From Toxonevra muliebris (lineage: Eukaryota > Arthropoda > Insecta > Diptera > Pallopteridae): DNA of 64,000 bases. The stretch is from positions 143,858,998 to 143,922,997 of the forward strand of contig OY829326.1 in NCBI GenBank assembly GCA_963691655.1. The letters are read 5' to 3'. Of this stretch, positions 22,677-35,423 are shown in pieces (position 1 is the first letter of the stretch; each line of letters opens with the position of its first letter). Under the pieces are notes generated by a model. The model worked only from the letters and a program-made list of their open reading frames with translations, did no database searches and was not told the origin of the DNA. Made by a program: the position numbers and the translations under genes.

Positions 22677-24496
22677 TTAGGGTGGCCCTTATATTTCAAC
22701 TTTCAAAAAGTTTAGCTCCCAGATCCCTATCTTGTTTCAATCAATAAAGAAATAATCTGTGCAAAATTTGAGCCCAATTGGATAGCTGCGAGGCGACCCT
22801 CATCGACCATGAAGTTGTACATTGTCGCCCGGAAAGTAATTTTTCAGATAAATCAATTTTTTGTTCTTGGATTTCTTGAACAACACTTTTCTATGAACAA
22901 ACCACACGGAGATGATTAGCCAGAATTGTTAGAGTTTAAAAGGATTTAAGCGTTCAAGATAAACCTTTCTCAAGACCAATTTCAGTTATCTCATAAGGGG
23001 AAGAACTCTTACAAAGAATTTGTATTTTTCTTACTCGAGTGTACGTTCGAGCCTGGTTTCTTTAACCAGATGAAATTAAAGCACCTTCTCATTACTTTTT
23101 GTTGATGCATCAATTGATAAATTATCAGGATATTGATCTAAAAACAGAAAGGTGCTGCGGGCAAATTTGTCACCCACCTCGAGTACTTAGCTCCCCAAAC
23201 TTTGGCTCTATCATTATTTGATGAAAATGTTCTAACAGCGGTTAAGGCAAATAAAGCTTAAATTATATTGGAAGCAGGCTACAAAAAAAAAAAAACAATT
23301 TTCTTTGTTTATAAACATCGAGTTTACGTTTTTTGTAACTCCTGGTACAACAATTTTCTTCGCGAAGTTTTCTATCAGCATCGATTTCTTCAACAAAGAA
23401 CTTTCAACATGAAAAGATGATACAGGTTACAAAAGTGGGATTTGAAAAGCTTGACAAGAAAGTTGTTGTCGATGACGATGAAAAAAAAAATGAAGCTGAG
23501 AAACAATTTTTTTCACAAATCGTTGCCGAAGACCGCAAAAAATACCCACTACTAAATTCTTTCTTATAGTGCGATTATACGAGAGTGAATTTCGTTGAAA
23601 TTTTGAGTTTCAAATTTAGGTGGACACACGACAAAAATGGAATTTCATAGAGAATCGAATTTCGTTTTTGACTGATTATAAGTTTGGAGAAGAGGAAGAA
23701 TTTTTGTGTGCTATAATTATACGTGTTATCTCTGCGGCTTTCTGGTTGTTTTCCCATACAATTATCGCTGTTAGTTATACATAACAGGAAGCAAGTGGCG
23801 AATAAAATGCAGCTATTGTTTCAAACGATATATAGTTCCAAAAATTATTTACAAATTCGCATCAGTTTATTTATAGTCAAGAATATGTGATAAAATATTT
23901 TCCAGTTATGCTGTTTTTCGTTTTTACCACAGAAATATTGCAAAAGTAGCTGTTATGAAAACAAAATGCAAAATGTCTAAAAAATATAACATATTTTCCC
24001 TGCTTTTTACAACCATGTGTTTGAGGGTTGCTGAGTTACTTTCGGCATTTCAAGTGAATTTCGTTTAAATTCTTGTGAAATTCACAGTTAGAAGCAACTG
24101 TTTATTGTTGATTATTTTTGTAAATAAAAATACGTTTCTTCTATAAAAGTTGTGGGGAATTATATTTTTCATGCTGTTTCAGGAATTGTGCGAATTTATT
24201 TTTAAAAAATTTTATTCAGAAGGTTTTCACACAATTTCCTGGATGTTAGCAAATAAATTTCTCTAAGGAAAAAAAAAAAATGGTTAAGATATGGAAGACT
24301 GGACTGCTTTTGAACAGAGTTAATAGTTGCGCATACTATGTTTCAACTTCAAGGCATTTGAGGGTCACCCAGAAGGTGTCCGATGGAGCTGAAGCTTTGC
24401 ACAGCCCGGTTTTTTCTTCATTGGAACAAGATTAGTGCAAGGGAGTAGCAACATTTTTACTTTTGAAAAATTACCTATAGCTAAGGGCCACCCTAA
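22677..24496. mobile_element. 1.8-kb TIR element flanked by TGTACA
   Basis: TTAGGGTGGCCCTTA at 22677 is mirrored exactly by the inverse sequence ending at 24496. Similarity between the two ends continues inward for more than 100 bp, for example TGTGCAAA...GAGC and GACCCTCA on both sides. TGTACA lies immediately outside each end (22671-22676 and 24497-24502), either as a 6-bp target duplication or as part of the repeat, since it is palindromic. The interior holds only broken frames, including LAPQTLALSLFDENVLTAVK (about 23180-23250), which I cannot assign to a family. Confidence 0.7.
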
Positions 24497-24509
24497 TGTA
24501 CATGTATTC

Positions 24510-25745
24510 ATATGTGCTTCTTGGTTATTTATGATATTGTGCGAAAACCTTTTCATAACCGCTCACCATCAAAAGTGAGCTCTACTTCATTTTAAAGAAA
24601 TTTTAAAATGTAGGTATTTATGCATATTTCATATTTAACCACAAATCAACATTTTAAGGAAATGGTTTACTCTTTGTTCTCTTACTTTGTCAACAACTTT
24701 ATGCAAGCGTATAAATGTTATATACACTTAGGGTATTCACAAGGTGTTTTTTTTCGACGTCGTATCCTGTCGTTTTTCATATAAAATTATACGACATTAT
24801 AATAATCCAACAGCTGGAGAATACTCTAATTGCAGATATACAAATGCGCACTAGGGTGTTCATTAATTTTATAATACAAGAGAACCCACTTGCTTTTTCA
24901 TCGATAAAAAAAAGAAAAAATTTGGTATCAAACAAAACTTAAAGCGTTTTTTTAAACGATCCAGCTCAAGAACGGTAATCAAGAACGCATATATGTTGGG
25001 GATCATTATAAAATTAACAAAGATTCATTTTTAGATGCGTGCAGCAACAACTTTTTTTCGCAATGCACCTTAATATATGTGCATATGCAGATGTGTTTTT
25101 GTTTGTGTTTTATTTTAAATTTATGTACTTGAAACATTAAATTTTATATTAGAAAATCTCAACAGATTTGTAAATGACATAATTTAACATGATTCCATAC
25201 AAAACACAAGATTTGAATGTTAATATAAAAGGTCACAAACATATACACACACATTTACACACATTAGCTCATACACGTACACTCGAATACATACATGCAC
25301 ACATACATACATGATTACATATACTCATGCACACAATCATTGTCACAATGGCTTTCAAATCCAAATGTACGTCGGTGTTTGCAGCATATTGTGTTGTTGT
25401 ATTATGTATGTACTCTGTAAATGCATAAGCCTGAAAACATTGTAAAAGAGTTTACTTCTAGATCCCTGCATAATTTCAATGAGAATTTGTTAATTTCTGA
25501 AACTGAGTTGAGAAGAAAATTTCCTACGCACATATTATTTTTGTACATACATATGCACACACATATTCCATACATAGTTTGATATGCCAAAACGTGTTTG
25601 AAATAATAAATAGTTTTATATGTATAGCAATTGTATTAATTAGCATTGCATGCTTTTATGCTTTTTTAACGATTCGAGAGCGGAGGTAAATTCAACATTT
25701 TTGTATAGTTGTTTTCTTATTAACTTTATAAGAAATCTAGTTTTA
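24510..25745. other. AT-rich noncoding DNA
   Basis: No supported open frame. A CA/TACA-rich stretch lies at 25235-25330. Confidence 0.6.
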
Positions 25746-25747
25746 AA

Positions 25748-26892
25748 CAGTAGAACCTCTATACTTCGAACTTTGATAACTCAAAAACTCTATAATTCGA
25801 AGGGTTTCTTAATTCCCTTTTAGCTCGGGCTAGAATTAAAACATTCTGTAATTTGAACTATTTTTCGGTCTATTTTTTCAATCAAAAAAAGGAAAAAAAC
25901 ACAAAAGTACTCATGCACATGTATATGTAGTGCGTTTTAAATGGAAAACAGAAAAAAATGCACTGGTGTTTTTACTATCGGGTAGTTTTTTGAATTCATT
26001 TTTTCGTATACGTTTGTTAGTGCATTCTTTTGCATTTAAATTTCATTCATGAGTGAAATTGAAATTTGCACAAATTTTAATTGCCCTTCTTAGTTTTCAT
26101 TTTCACTTGTGAAAAGAAAAAATTTATACACAGTTGTTTTTTGTACTATATATGGTATTTATTAATTACAATGTGCCACAAAATCGAGTTTTTTCCGTCG
26201 AAATGCCGATTTGGTATATAGTCTTGAGTAATTCTGGGTAGCTAAGCACGAATCTGAAGACCATTTTGCTCCATCACGTTAGGTTTTCGAGATAAAGGTT
26301 CATGTACCTGAAAATGGCTTTATTAAGACTGTACTAGGACATTCTTAATTATTGTTTTATCGTTTTTGTTGTCTACATAAAGGTTGTTTAGCAGAAAAAG
26401 AAGCACATTTTTTACAAACACAAGAATCCATTATCTAAGCTCCATACCCCAAGTTTTGGGAGTTTTTTAAGTACAGCTTAAAACAATATTGCCTACAGGC
26501 TAAAGGAATGATAAAAGTATAATTGCGCTTTTGGAAAAAATTTTCTTATCAATGTCCTAGATGTCCTAGAATATCAAAACATCCTCCACCCCCTTATTCT
26601 TGGAAAAATAACCTCATAAAGTCAAATTTCATATATTTCTTAAATGAATTTTGTAAAAGTCAAAGTATACTAAATTTTTAAAAATTTAAAATTTTACAAA
26701 CTTTTTTTAAGAAAATCTAGACTACATGTCAAATCGCCAGTCCGATTTTAGCTGTTGTACAGTGTTATTACTAGAGAAGAATAAAATGAAGCAAATATCA
26801 ACAATTCAATTTTTTGTTTTTCCCCCCCTATAATTGAAAACCTCCATAATTCAGCTTACCCCTTTCAGATTTGAATTATTGAGGCTTTACTG
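25748..26892. mobile_element. Pogo-like TIR element, no transposase
   Basis: The left end is CAGTAGAACCTCTATACTTC, and the right end read inward is CAGTAAAGCCTCAATAATTC. Both continue into further imperfect repeats (ATAACTC and AATTCGAA motifs near the left end, AATTCAGC/TTGAATTA near the right). CAGTA..CCTC..TA termini are typical of pogo/Tigger-type Tc1-mariner relatives. No coding remnant is visible inside the 1.14 kb, so it is a non-autonomous derivative. Confidence 0.55.
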
Positions 26893-26989
26893 TACTTTTT
26901 AGTAAAGATATTCTTTTTTTACAGATATTAGCAGCTTATATAGGGAGTGAACTGAGAGCTGAAAGCTATATTTTCTAAAATATCCGTAC

Positions 26990-27800
26990 CAGAAACAATA
27001 TGAACAAAAAGTATAACTTCGAGAAACACTTCAAAGTTATACTAAATGTTACTCGGATGGTTTGAGAACAAAAAATGTAACGGGTGCAGGAGTATATGGG
27101 CTAAAAGCCTATGGGGAGAACTCCATCTTTCAAACAGAAGTTGTCATCATTAGGTTATGTGGTCAGTTCCGCCTTGAGCGCAGATACAGAAATAATAATA
27201 TACTCAGATAACCAAACAGCAATCAAAGCACTGGACTATTTTGAAATATCATCAAAGTTAGTCTGAAATTGCCTAGAGCTGCTAAATGAATTAGGCAAGT
27301 CAAACAGAATGACCATTTCTGGGTTCCTGGCATCACCATACATGGGAATGAAATAGCCGACTACTTAAAATATTATTGATTTGATGGAATACATTGGTCC
27401 TGAACCCTTCCTGGATATAGACGCTCACACCATTAAGGAAAATCTTAGAGGAGACGAAGGAGCAGTAGATTATCATACTGGATTCAAAACCCAAAGCTGA
27501 GACATTCAAGCTATTAATTAGAAATTTCATCTGAATGCCTCAACCTAAGCAAAAACAACCATATAATAATTACGAATCTTCTTTCAGGGTATTGCAAACT
27601 GGGGGAGCAAAAAGATAGGAGTAGGACCAGATAGTAACTGTCACTTCTGCCGAGAAGAAACTGATACGCCGGAGCACCTCCTCATGCCCTATGTAAGCAC
27701 TCAGTCGTAGGAGGAAAATATATATGGGGCATTACTGGTCATACAGTGTAGGTATCATCATCCCAGAGCCAAAATTTTTATTGAGATTCTTTAGTAAGAT
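26990..27800 (+). mobile_element. LINE RNase H and zinc-knuckle C-terminal fragment
   Basis: Plus-strand frames encode KCYSDGLRTKNVTGAGVYGL (RNase H first motif), then FQTEVVII, TEIIIYSDNQTAIKAL and finally DSNCHFCREETDTPEHLLM. The order YTDGSK, FQ.E, SDNQ.A and CxxCxxxxET.EHLL is diagnostic of the RNase H and C-terminal cysteine motif of I/R1/Loa-clade LINEs. The copy has stops and frameshifts. Confidence 0.75.
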
Positions 27801-29230
27801 TGGTCTTGTCCATCTATTCATAAGTAAGAAAATGAAAACTTAGATTTAATTTTCATAGTCTTTGAAAATCGCTTTAAAAATCCCAAATTGCTTTGAAGAT
27901 TGAATCGAATTTTACTATAAAGTAGTTTAAACAAGTTCACAAAATAATATCAATTCCCTACCTACAAACAATTTTTTTTTTCTCGTAAAATAAAGCAATA
28001 CGAAAATGATTGCTTCATATAAAAATAATTGTTTCGTCTATTCGGGCAGAAAACTCACCATTAAGCTTTAAAAACAACACAAAAAGAACGCAAGGGCAAG
28101 CTTGCCTGCTAGAAGATTAACATATAAATGTGAATAATCAAACAAAATTATTCAAATACAAGCACCTATTAATAGCTATAAGTAGATAAGCTATTTTAGT
28201 TGACATCAACACAAATACACCAAACTAAAAAAACTTAATATCAATTTAGTTACATAAACGCCTAAAATCACACTATAAAACTCTGCACTTTTATTATCAC
28301 TTTTAATCGCTACAAAATTAAACCACAAAAAGTTTCAAAATACATACATACAAACATACATACTAACGACTATTAAAGTTAATAATAAACATCTAAATGT
28401 GCACTAAGCACAAACAACAAAAAGGGATAACAACACACAGTGAAGGTCAAAAGTATTTGAACATTACTTACACTTATTGTTTATTTGTTGTTGTTGTGGG
28501 AATAGAATAAGAGAAGCACTTGACTTTAAGTGTTAATGAAACAGAGACTTTCGATGATTTTGCTCTTTAAGTTTTGTTTTTATTTTGTGTGCTTTGAGTG
28601 GCTGAGATTTTATGCACAAAGTTATCCAATTGTTTGTTTTTGGTAAATATTGTTAGAGCAAATAATTGTTTTACTGTTAAGAACAAAGCGAATAATTTCA
28701 ATGTGACTGCATTTTTTACGCTACACCGGAGGTTTCTAAGGTAATTGTGGTTTTAATTAGCTTACTGTTGATTATAATACATAAAAAAAGCATAAAAATT
28801 CCATTTCTAAAACAAAACTAAGCAACCTCTAGAATAGAGCCCAAATCCTCATCTATCACTATTCATCAATTAACATTGCAGTCATGATTTTTTCGGGGTG
28901 ATTCCGTATCAATAACTGTTTGATACTTCTTCTATAAGAACCGTATCTTGATAAGGCAGTGCTAAAGGAATCTTCTTCTATCTTCACAAGAGCGTCTCTT
29001 TTTGATCACAAACCATCTGAAAGCACGTTGAAAGTGTGAATGATTTTTAAGTTAGCATTGCACTTGGTGTTAATTTCCTCTTGGAAACAACTCTACGTAA
29101 CATCTAATTGGGTTGGAAGTTGTGATTTGAATATTGAATGCAATGCATAAAGTGACAGCGATAAGGATATTAAAAACTACATATAACTGCTGCGTAACAC
29201 TCTATTTGTTTCCCTAAATGAGTCGAGATT
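27800..29230. other. AT-rich noncoding DNA
   Basis: No supported coding sequence. An isolated TIR-like sequence CAGTGAAGGTCAAAAGTATT at 28438 has no partner that I can find. Confidence 0.55.
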
Positions 29231-30500
29231 CTGCACACAGGCCTATGCCGAGAGCCAATCAGTGGGAAGTTTGTAGGAAGGCCCAAACTCATTCTCTTTC
29301 TGAATATGGTTGGCTTTTGGTGTTGCCGAAATGGACTATCGATTCATCCACTTCAAACTGATGTTATTCTTTTCACCAGGAGAAGAAAAATTGATGGTCT
29401 AATTTTTTCAATGTGTGAAGTTATTCCAAATACTAAACCTAAGCTAAAGGTATCCAAGGCACTGGCGGCTTTTTGTCAATGTAAGTCTATTTTAGGCAAA
29501 ACATGAAGTCAATCACCTGATATAGTCTTATGTGCTTTTAAGGCTATGATTAGACCGATCATCACCTGTACATCCATAGTCTGGTGGAACAGAGTTAATG
29601 GTGGCAGCGTTAGGTAAGCTCTTGTCAGACTTCAATGTTGTACGGGGGCTTACCACCCCTTGATATTTTTACTAAAGGAAATACTAAAAATACCGATTTG
29701 GATCCAAAAGTTCCTGGAATTGCGGCCTTTTTATCAATGCCATCCGATACAATGCCAACAATTCCAGGTTTAAAACAGTGTTATACAATACAAATTCTAG
29801 AAGCCCGAACCGGATTTTTACAAGAACCTGCGCCTGGAGTTGATTGTAAGTGCATTTTCACTGACGGCTCCAAAACAGAATACGGTTCGAGTTCGGGGGT
29901 TTTCATTGAAAATAATGAAGTGCACCTTCACTTCTTTCTTGGGTTGCATGCTTCTGTTTTTCAAGCAGAAATTTTTGCCATCATGAATTAATGATTTGCC
30001 TTAAGGCAATGAACCAGCCAGCAGTTGGAGAAAAAGGAACATTTGTCTATTTGGTGGCAGTCAGGCTACACTAAAATCCTTGCTTAATCCTCTAACTACA
30101 TCTAAACTGGTTCTGCATTGTCAATACAGGGATTAAATTGTGTTTAAATACATAATAAATGTAAATGGGCGGAATTGAGGGGCTGAAGACAGACAAAGAT
30201 CATATTATCTACCAGCTCGAAGCGTTTAAAAGACTGTCTATTGAAACTTTAAAGAAAGAGCTGTAGGTACCTGGTCAAGCATTTAAATATGATTGGTTTG
30301 GGAGCCAGTGCTATTTGTACTGCTTGAGGTTCGCAGGAAGAATGTGAAGAGACGGCTGACCACTTTCTTAGTGCCTGCCCCATTTTCAAGCGAGCCATAA
30401 GTAGTTAGCATATTTGACACTAGAGTGTTGAGAGACAAACTGAGCTCTTTGACACCGCAGGATCTACTCAGGTTCATTAAAAAAATTGCTAGATTTTAAA
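29230..30500 (+). mobile_element. Degenerate LINE: RT end, RNase H and C-terminal motif
   Basis: Plus-strand pieces read in order: WCCRNGLSIHPLQTDVILFT (end of the reverse transcriptase palm), KALAAFCQCKSILGKT, then FKAMIRPIITCTSIVWWNRV. The RNase H segment follows (CIFTDGSKTEYGSSSGVFIE and HASVFQAEIFAIMN), and near 30340 a remnant reads ETADHFLSACPIFK. This is the normal order of an RNase H-bearing LINE ORF2. The longest surviving frame is 118 codons (29635-29991). Confidence 0.8.
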
Positions 30501-32780
30501 AATTGCGAAAGAGAACACAGGATATTGTAAAATGGACGTTAAAACTTATCTGACTGCTGTATTCTTAAACATTTCTTTTGTAGTTCCAAAAACAAAAGGG
30601 TTAATGTCAGATATTTTTGCTTGATCATGAAAATCAAATAGCGTTTAGAATTTGGACCTATGAATACCTTGCTGAAGAAAAACTAACATAAAATTATGTT
30701 TGTTGATCGTTTTTCTTTGCATTGGGATTAGTATTATTAATTTTACTTCACACTACCAGTCCATTTTTTTTGGAAGTGGAGGCATTCAAAAACTTGACAA
30801 AATGAATTTAAGAAACATCTAGTATAACGAAAATTGACAGTTCTGCCAGTTAATGTTGGCCAGTATTTAGTCAAACTCGCACAAAGATTTAATGATCGTG
30901 TGAATTATTAATTTCTTTATTATATTCAAATGATGGTGCCAAGCCTAAAGTTTGCTATTCAACCAAAACTTTTTCCTTTATATTTGTCTTCTTTTGATGG
31001 GGAGCAAAAGCACTGAAGTAGATGAAGGAGCGAGAGGAGAACACAATATCAGCCGCAAATCCCAAAGGCACTTTTAAAAACACTTTTCAGTTTTTTTAAG
31101 AAAAACTTTTGTTTTTTTAACTTGCTCACTCTTCCTCACCCTTTCTTCTCACACACACTTCGTCATCACACACTTCACTATTATTTTGTTGGAGTGTTGA
31201 AAATTTCATTGTTTTAAAGTGTTTCTGTGGAATTTTTTTATTTTTTTTGTAAGGGAGGGTGGGAGGAGGTAGTAACTTTTTTTTTGTATGTATATAGAAA
31301 AGTTTTAATTGCCTTTTGATTGGTTGCATGTGAGTGTGCGTTTGTAAGATGAAAACAAAATTGGCAACGGGGGAAAGTAAGCTTGAAGCGGTTGTAAAAA
31401 ATTGCAATGGATACATTTGAAAACTACAATTTATATTTTTTAATATTTTTTGCATCATTGGAGAGATGTACTGCAGCTAAGTACTTGCGTATTTGAAGTT
31501 TGAGGACTTTTTTAAATTTGTTATATTTCTAGTTCAAAAAATGTATATTTGAAATTCTTTGTTGGAAAAACTTTTAACATTTTTAATACTACCAAAATCC
31601 AATAGATCCAAGGCGTTTGCATATGATAAGATTATTGAAAAAATTAGATCTATCTCTCGCAAATTTCCGCTAGCATTCCTTAGTTTGGAAAACCTGAGAT
31701 TTGTCCGTAAGTACCCTGAGACACTTAAGCGAGATTATTATAAGTACTTTGAGGTACATATGCGGGATTCTTTTTAGTGCATACCCCGCTAAGTACTTCA
31801 AAAACCCGGCATCTTCAGCCAAAGTACTTAACCGGAGTCTTCTGTGGCTCTGAAAACCGCAGGCCTGCAATTGGAATATTATTGCATTTCCTCAAAGATA
31901 TAAATTCAAATCTTGCAACAATATCTTGAAAAATTGGTACTAAAATGACTACTCTTTTAATTTAGTCATTTTGTACTTTCTTTTTGAAAATTGGTTTGAA
32001 AATAAGATTAAAAAAAAACTGATGGTCTTTCAATAAAAATATCTCCAAATATACAATATTTAGGGCATTTTTTCTCAAATCAGTCACCTCTCTGCGCATT
32101 TTATTTTTAAAAATAAAAGAAATGCTTTGTCTTAAAATTGTCAAAACTAAATTTTTTTGCTAAAAAGTCTGTGCCAAATTGACTGCAACCTAAAAAGTTT
32201 TACATTTAAATTAAATAGTCCTCAGACCTTACTAAACCAACCCTTCAAAGTCATCCCCTAATAAAATAGTGCAACAAAAATTTTATGCGTGATATCTTCC
32301 AACGGTTTTATAGTAATTTAAGATCGTTGATCACGACTGCCTACTCAGTTTTTCTACATCACCTTTAGTTCTCCCACAATGTGAACCTAAATTCGAAAAA
32401 TAGGGTCTTCATATTTTAGTCATATTGCCCAACTCTTAAAAGGAAATTAAAAACACCACTCGGCACTTTATTTTTGAATATAAAATTTGAAAAAGAATGC
32501 CCCATTTACAAAAGAAGAAATCCAAAAACAAAAAGAAGATGTCAACTTTACAAGAGTATGTATGGTTGGAGATCCAAGTCAAATGCATATACAGTCTTTT
32601 CAACAACAGCGTGTACGGCCGAAGTCCTTCAAAAATGCCCCAATCAAAAAAAATATCCCGCATTATTTTTAAATATTTTTTTGCCCAATGCGCTGATATA
32701 TCAATCATATCATTTTTACTTAAACTGTCGTTCAAATTGGGTAATACTCTTAGCATTTTTTCTGCTCATCTTAAGCTTAA
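30500..32780. other. AT-rich noncoding DNA
   Basis: Several short open frames (for example 31126-31458 minus and 32436-32824 on both strands) show no recognisable motifs, and the 32.4-32.8 kb set overlaps on opposite strands. I treat this as noncoding. Confidence 0.5.
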
Positions 32781-32789
32781 TAATTACTC

Positions 32790-33360
32790 AAAAATTTTCA
32801 ATGTGGTTAGCATCTGGAGATTGAGAGGAGCAGTCCAAAATTCCTGTCCTATTTTCTTCTTTTCACTTACTGCACAAGTTACTTCGATGCTTTCCCAAAC
32901 CAGTTATTGGCTGAAGACAAGAGCCTATGCTGGTACAAATGGATTATGTACTGGTTATCCAAATTAATCGTAAACATGATTATCCTGTCGAAACTCTATT
33001 TTGGAAAGCATCCTAAAAAATGAGCTCTTCCTGGATGCTTAACTAATCTCAGAACATCTTATTGCCCTTAATGGACAGGGCACGTGTTATGGTACCTGCC
33101 GTCCAAAAAAAAGTTTCGTCTGTAAAGGCAACATCGATCCAATTATTATCCATATGTTCCAGCCATTTTTTTTATTTGTTTTGCCGTCAGTAAGAGTTCG
33201 GTTATGGTAGCTCAGAATTTGATCTAGAATTCATTTAAATGACTTTGGATTGTACTAAGGGATGTGTTACTGACCTTTAGCGCCAGTTTTTGTTGGGCTG
33301 CTTCAGGTGCAATGATCGGATTGCTTTCAAAAACTCATGCTATCACCGAATCCTGCTGCT
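32790..33360 (-). pseudogene. Tc1-like transposase remnant
   Basis: The minus strand reads VFESNPIIAPEAAQQKLALK, then LLTAKQIKKMAGTYG, WIDVAFTDETFFWTAGTITR and SQSPDANHIEN. These correspond to the helix-turn-helix region, the first catalytic Asp (FTDE) and the SPD.NPIEN.W motif of Tc1 transposases, in the expected order. Stops and frameshifts separate them. No clear inverted repeats were found. Confidence 0.65.
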
Positions 33361-33499
33361 TTGATATTGCTCTAGAATCACAATGATTTGGTAAGTTGTA
33401 AACATTCTGGTGTCTTCAAAAAAGCTGGTTCCATTTCTCTACGAATGCCTTTAACTGCTTAAGGTATTTGCAGCACCCCCCTAGGACATTTTGGATTCC

Positions 33500-35290
33500 T
33501 TTGGATGTGAGCAAATAATGAAAGCTTAAAGACTTTTTGCATATACGCAGCTCGATTTGAATAATTGCTTATACAACGAAATTGTAATTGCGATTGTTTG
33601 AAATGTTATACAGCGCCAATCGCAAAGAAATGTTGAATATTGAAAATAAACCCCAACTTGGTACTTAAACTTGTTCGTACAATTGAGGCGAACACGCTCT
33701 TGTTGAAAATACTGTATGTCCTGTAGTTACGCTAAGTGCGTGGTTATATTGGTGCTCGCTGTTCGATGAACACAAAACATTTTCTCCTGTACTCAGTCAG
33801 ATGGTTGTATTAAGCTCGTTGCAGAATTGCTTTTTGTCAAAATGCAGCTTTCTGTTTAATGCCATTTTGTATTTAATGTTACTGTTTTTTAAAATAGCTT
33901 ATTGCCACGCTATAGACTCGGTGTAATACCATGTAAAAAGGAGTCAAGTTGCTATCTCTATACTTCGGACAATTTAAACCATTGAGCTTTTTTTGGGGAG
34001 CTAAATAAGAGTCTAATCTCAATATTAGTTAAGTCTTTTAGATCCCTAAAGTCATAGTTGTCGAGACAATGATGGCTTTCAAATCTGTGCTACTTAGGAA
34101 GTGAGGAAATGCAATAATTCTCCTATAGTTATCGTTAAACCTCAAAACATACTATGTTTTTCTTTTGGTCTTGTAGATATTTACTTACCATAACTTAAAG
34201 TTCATCAAATTTATTTAACTTTAAATAATTAAACTCAAATCTAAATTCAACTCACATTTTTGCAGATATTTCTCGTATTCAGCAATAAATTTGTAATAAA
34301 TTTCAATTCATTAAGAATAAATGAAAATTAATTAGCTTAACTTTTCATTGCGTTTCCTCCTACGCTTCCTTTCTCCCTGTCGTACATTTTCTTTTACGAT
34401 ATACCAATATTGTAACAATTTGGTAGAATTTACAAATTTACACTTAAACAATAAATAAAATCAACCTTAACCTTTTCATTAACATTTTCAATTTCGATTG
34501 CTTTGTATATTTATCTTTTATTTTCTGTTTGCTGTAGGGTGGAAAAAAGGGGTGCGAATGAGAATGATTGAAAATGAGAATGATTATTTAAGGTTTTCCA
34601 TGGAAAACTGAAATTATTTGCACTTCGATTGTTGTCGAAGAGAATCGTCATTTTTTTTTTTTTTTTTTGTTTCAATTTTTTTCTTCTTGATATTTGTTTG
34701 TTAATTTGTCAATTCTTTCATTTTTGTGTTGATTAAAATTTCTACCAACAAATGGAAATAAAAGAAGAATAAGGATAAATTGGCTATGAAGAATAGAAGA
34801 AGTTTAATTACAAAAAACTGTGCAGAAGGGAGGCAATAAGTTTCTTTTTAATAGAGCGTAGTTTTTTTTAGTAAGATTATTCCGAGAGCAGGAGCAGATC
34901 AATCCTTTATTGGAATATAAGATTCAAGTAAGGTTCCAAGCTCTATGGATAACTATGGAGTTTCATAGGCATCCAAAAAACTTAAATTTTCGGGAAACTA
35001 AGCAATTCCATGAGAAGTCCATTGATGGAATTGATAGAACAAGTTAGAAGACAAAGCTCTATGGATAAGCCAAAAAAAAAATAATTTCATGTATAATTTT
35101 TTGGCATTTGAAGGATGTCCCCGCTAGTTGACTTTTAAAATATGATCTAAGCTGTCGGATTTATTTCACTATTATTGGTTTCTGATATAACTTTTCTTAT
35201 TAACCAATTTTGATCATCTGTTGGAAAAATTGTAATCAGCAACTTTGAAAATTCGCCAAAAATACATTTCACGGTTTTTTCAAAAATAAT
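33500..35290. other. AT-rich noncoding DNA
   Basis: No coding sequence recognised. An 18-base T-run lies at about 34651-34668. Confidence 0.55.
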
Positions 35291-35295
35291 TACTG

Positions 35296-35423
35296 TTTAA
35301 CCCAGTAATGCCTAACGGTGCCATATGGCACCTTGACGCTGAGCCAGGTTCAGAAACAATTTCTTTCTTAAGTTATTTTCTTGATCTATTTACTTTGGTT
35401 CCCGCTCGTCCTTAATGGGTTAA
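35296..35423. mobile_element. Short piggyBac-like MITE (TTAA ends)
   Basis: The left end TTAACCCAGTAATGCC and the right end, read inward, TTAACCCATTAAGGAC form imperfect inverted repeats with TTAA at both borders. The inner sequence contains an inverted GGTGCCATATGGCACC palindrome. The total is about 130 bp. TTAA target duplication and CCC-starting termini are piggyBac hallmarks; the assignment is inferred. Confidence 0.45.

Noticed and set aside
25235..25330. CACA/TACA-rich stretch considered as a CRISPR-like or regulatory repeat
   Set aside because: It is an irregular microsatellite without spacers or fixed repeat length.
28438..28463. Single Tc1-type end CAGTGAAGGTCAAAAGTATT
   Set aside because: No inverted partner or transposase remnant was found nearby.
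32474..32967. Overlapping short open frames on both strands
   Set aside because: They show no conserved motif, and three frames are equally open over the same AT-rich sequence.
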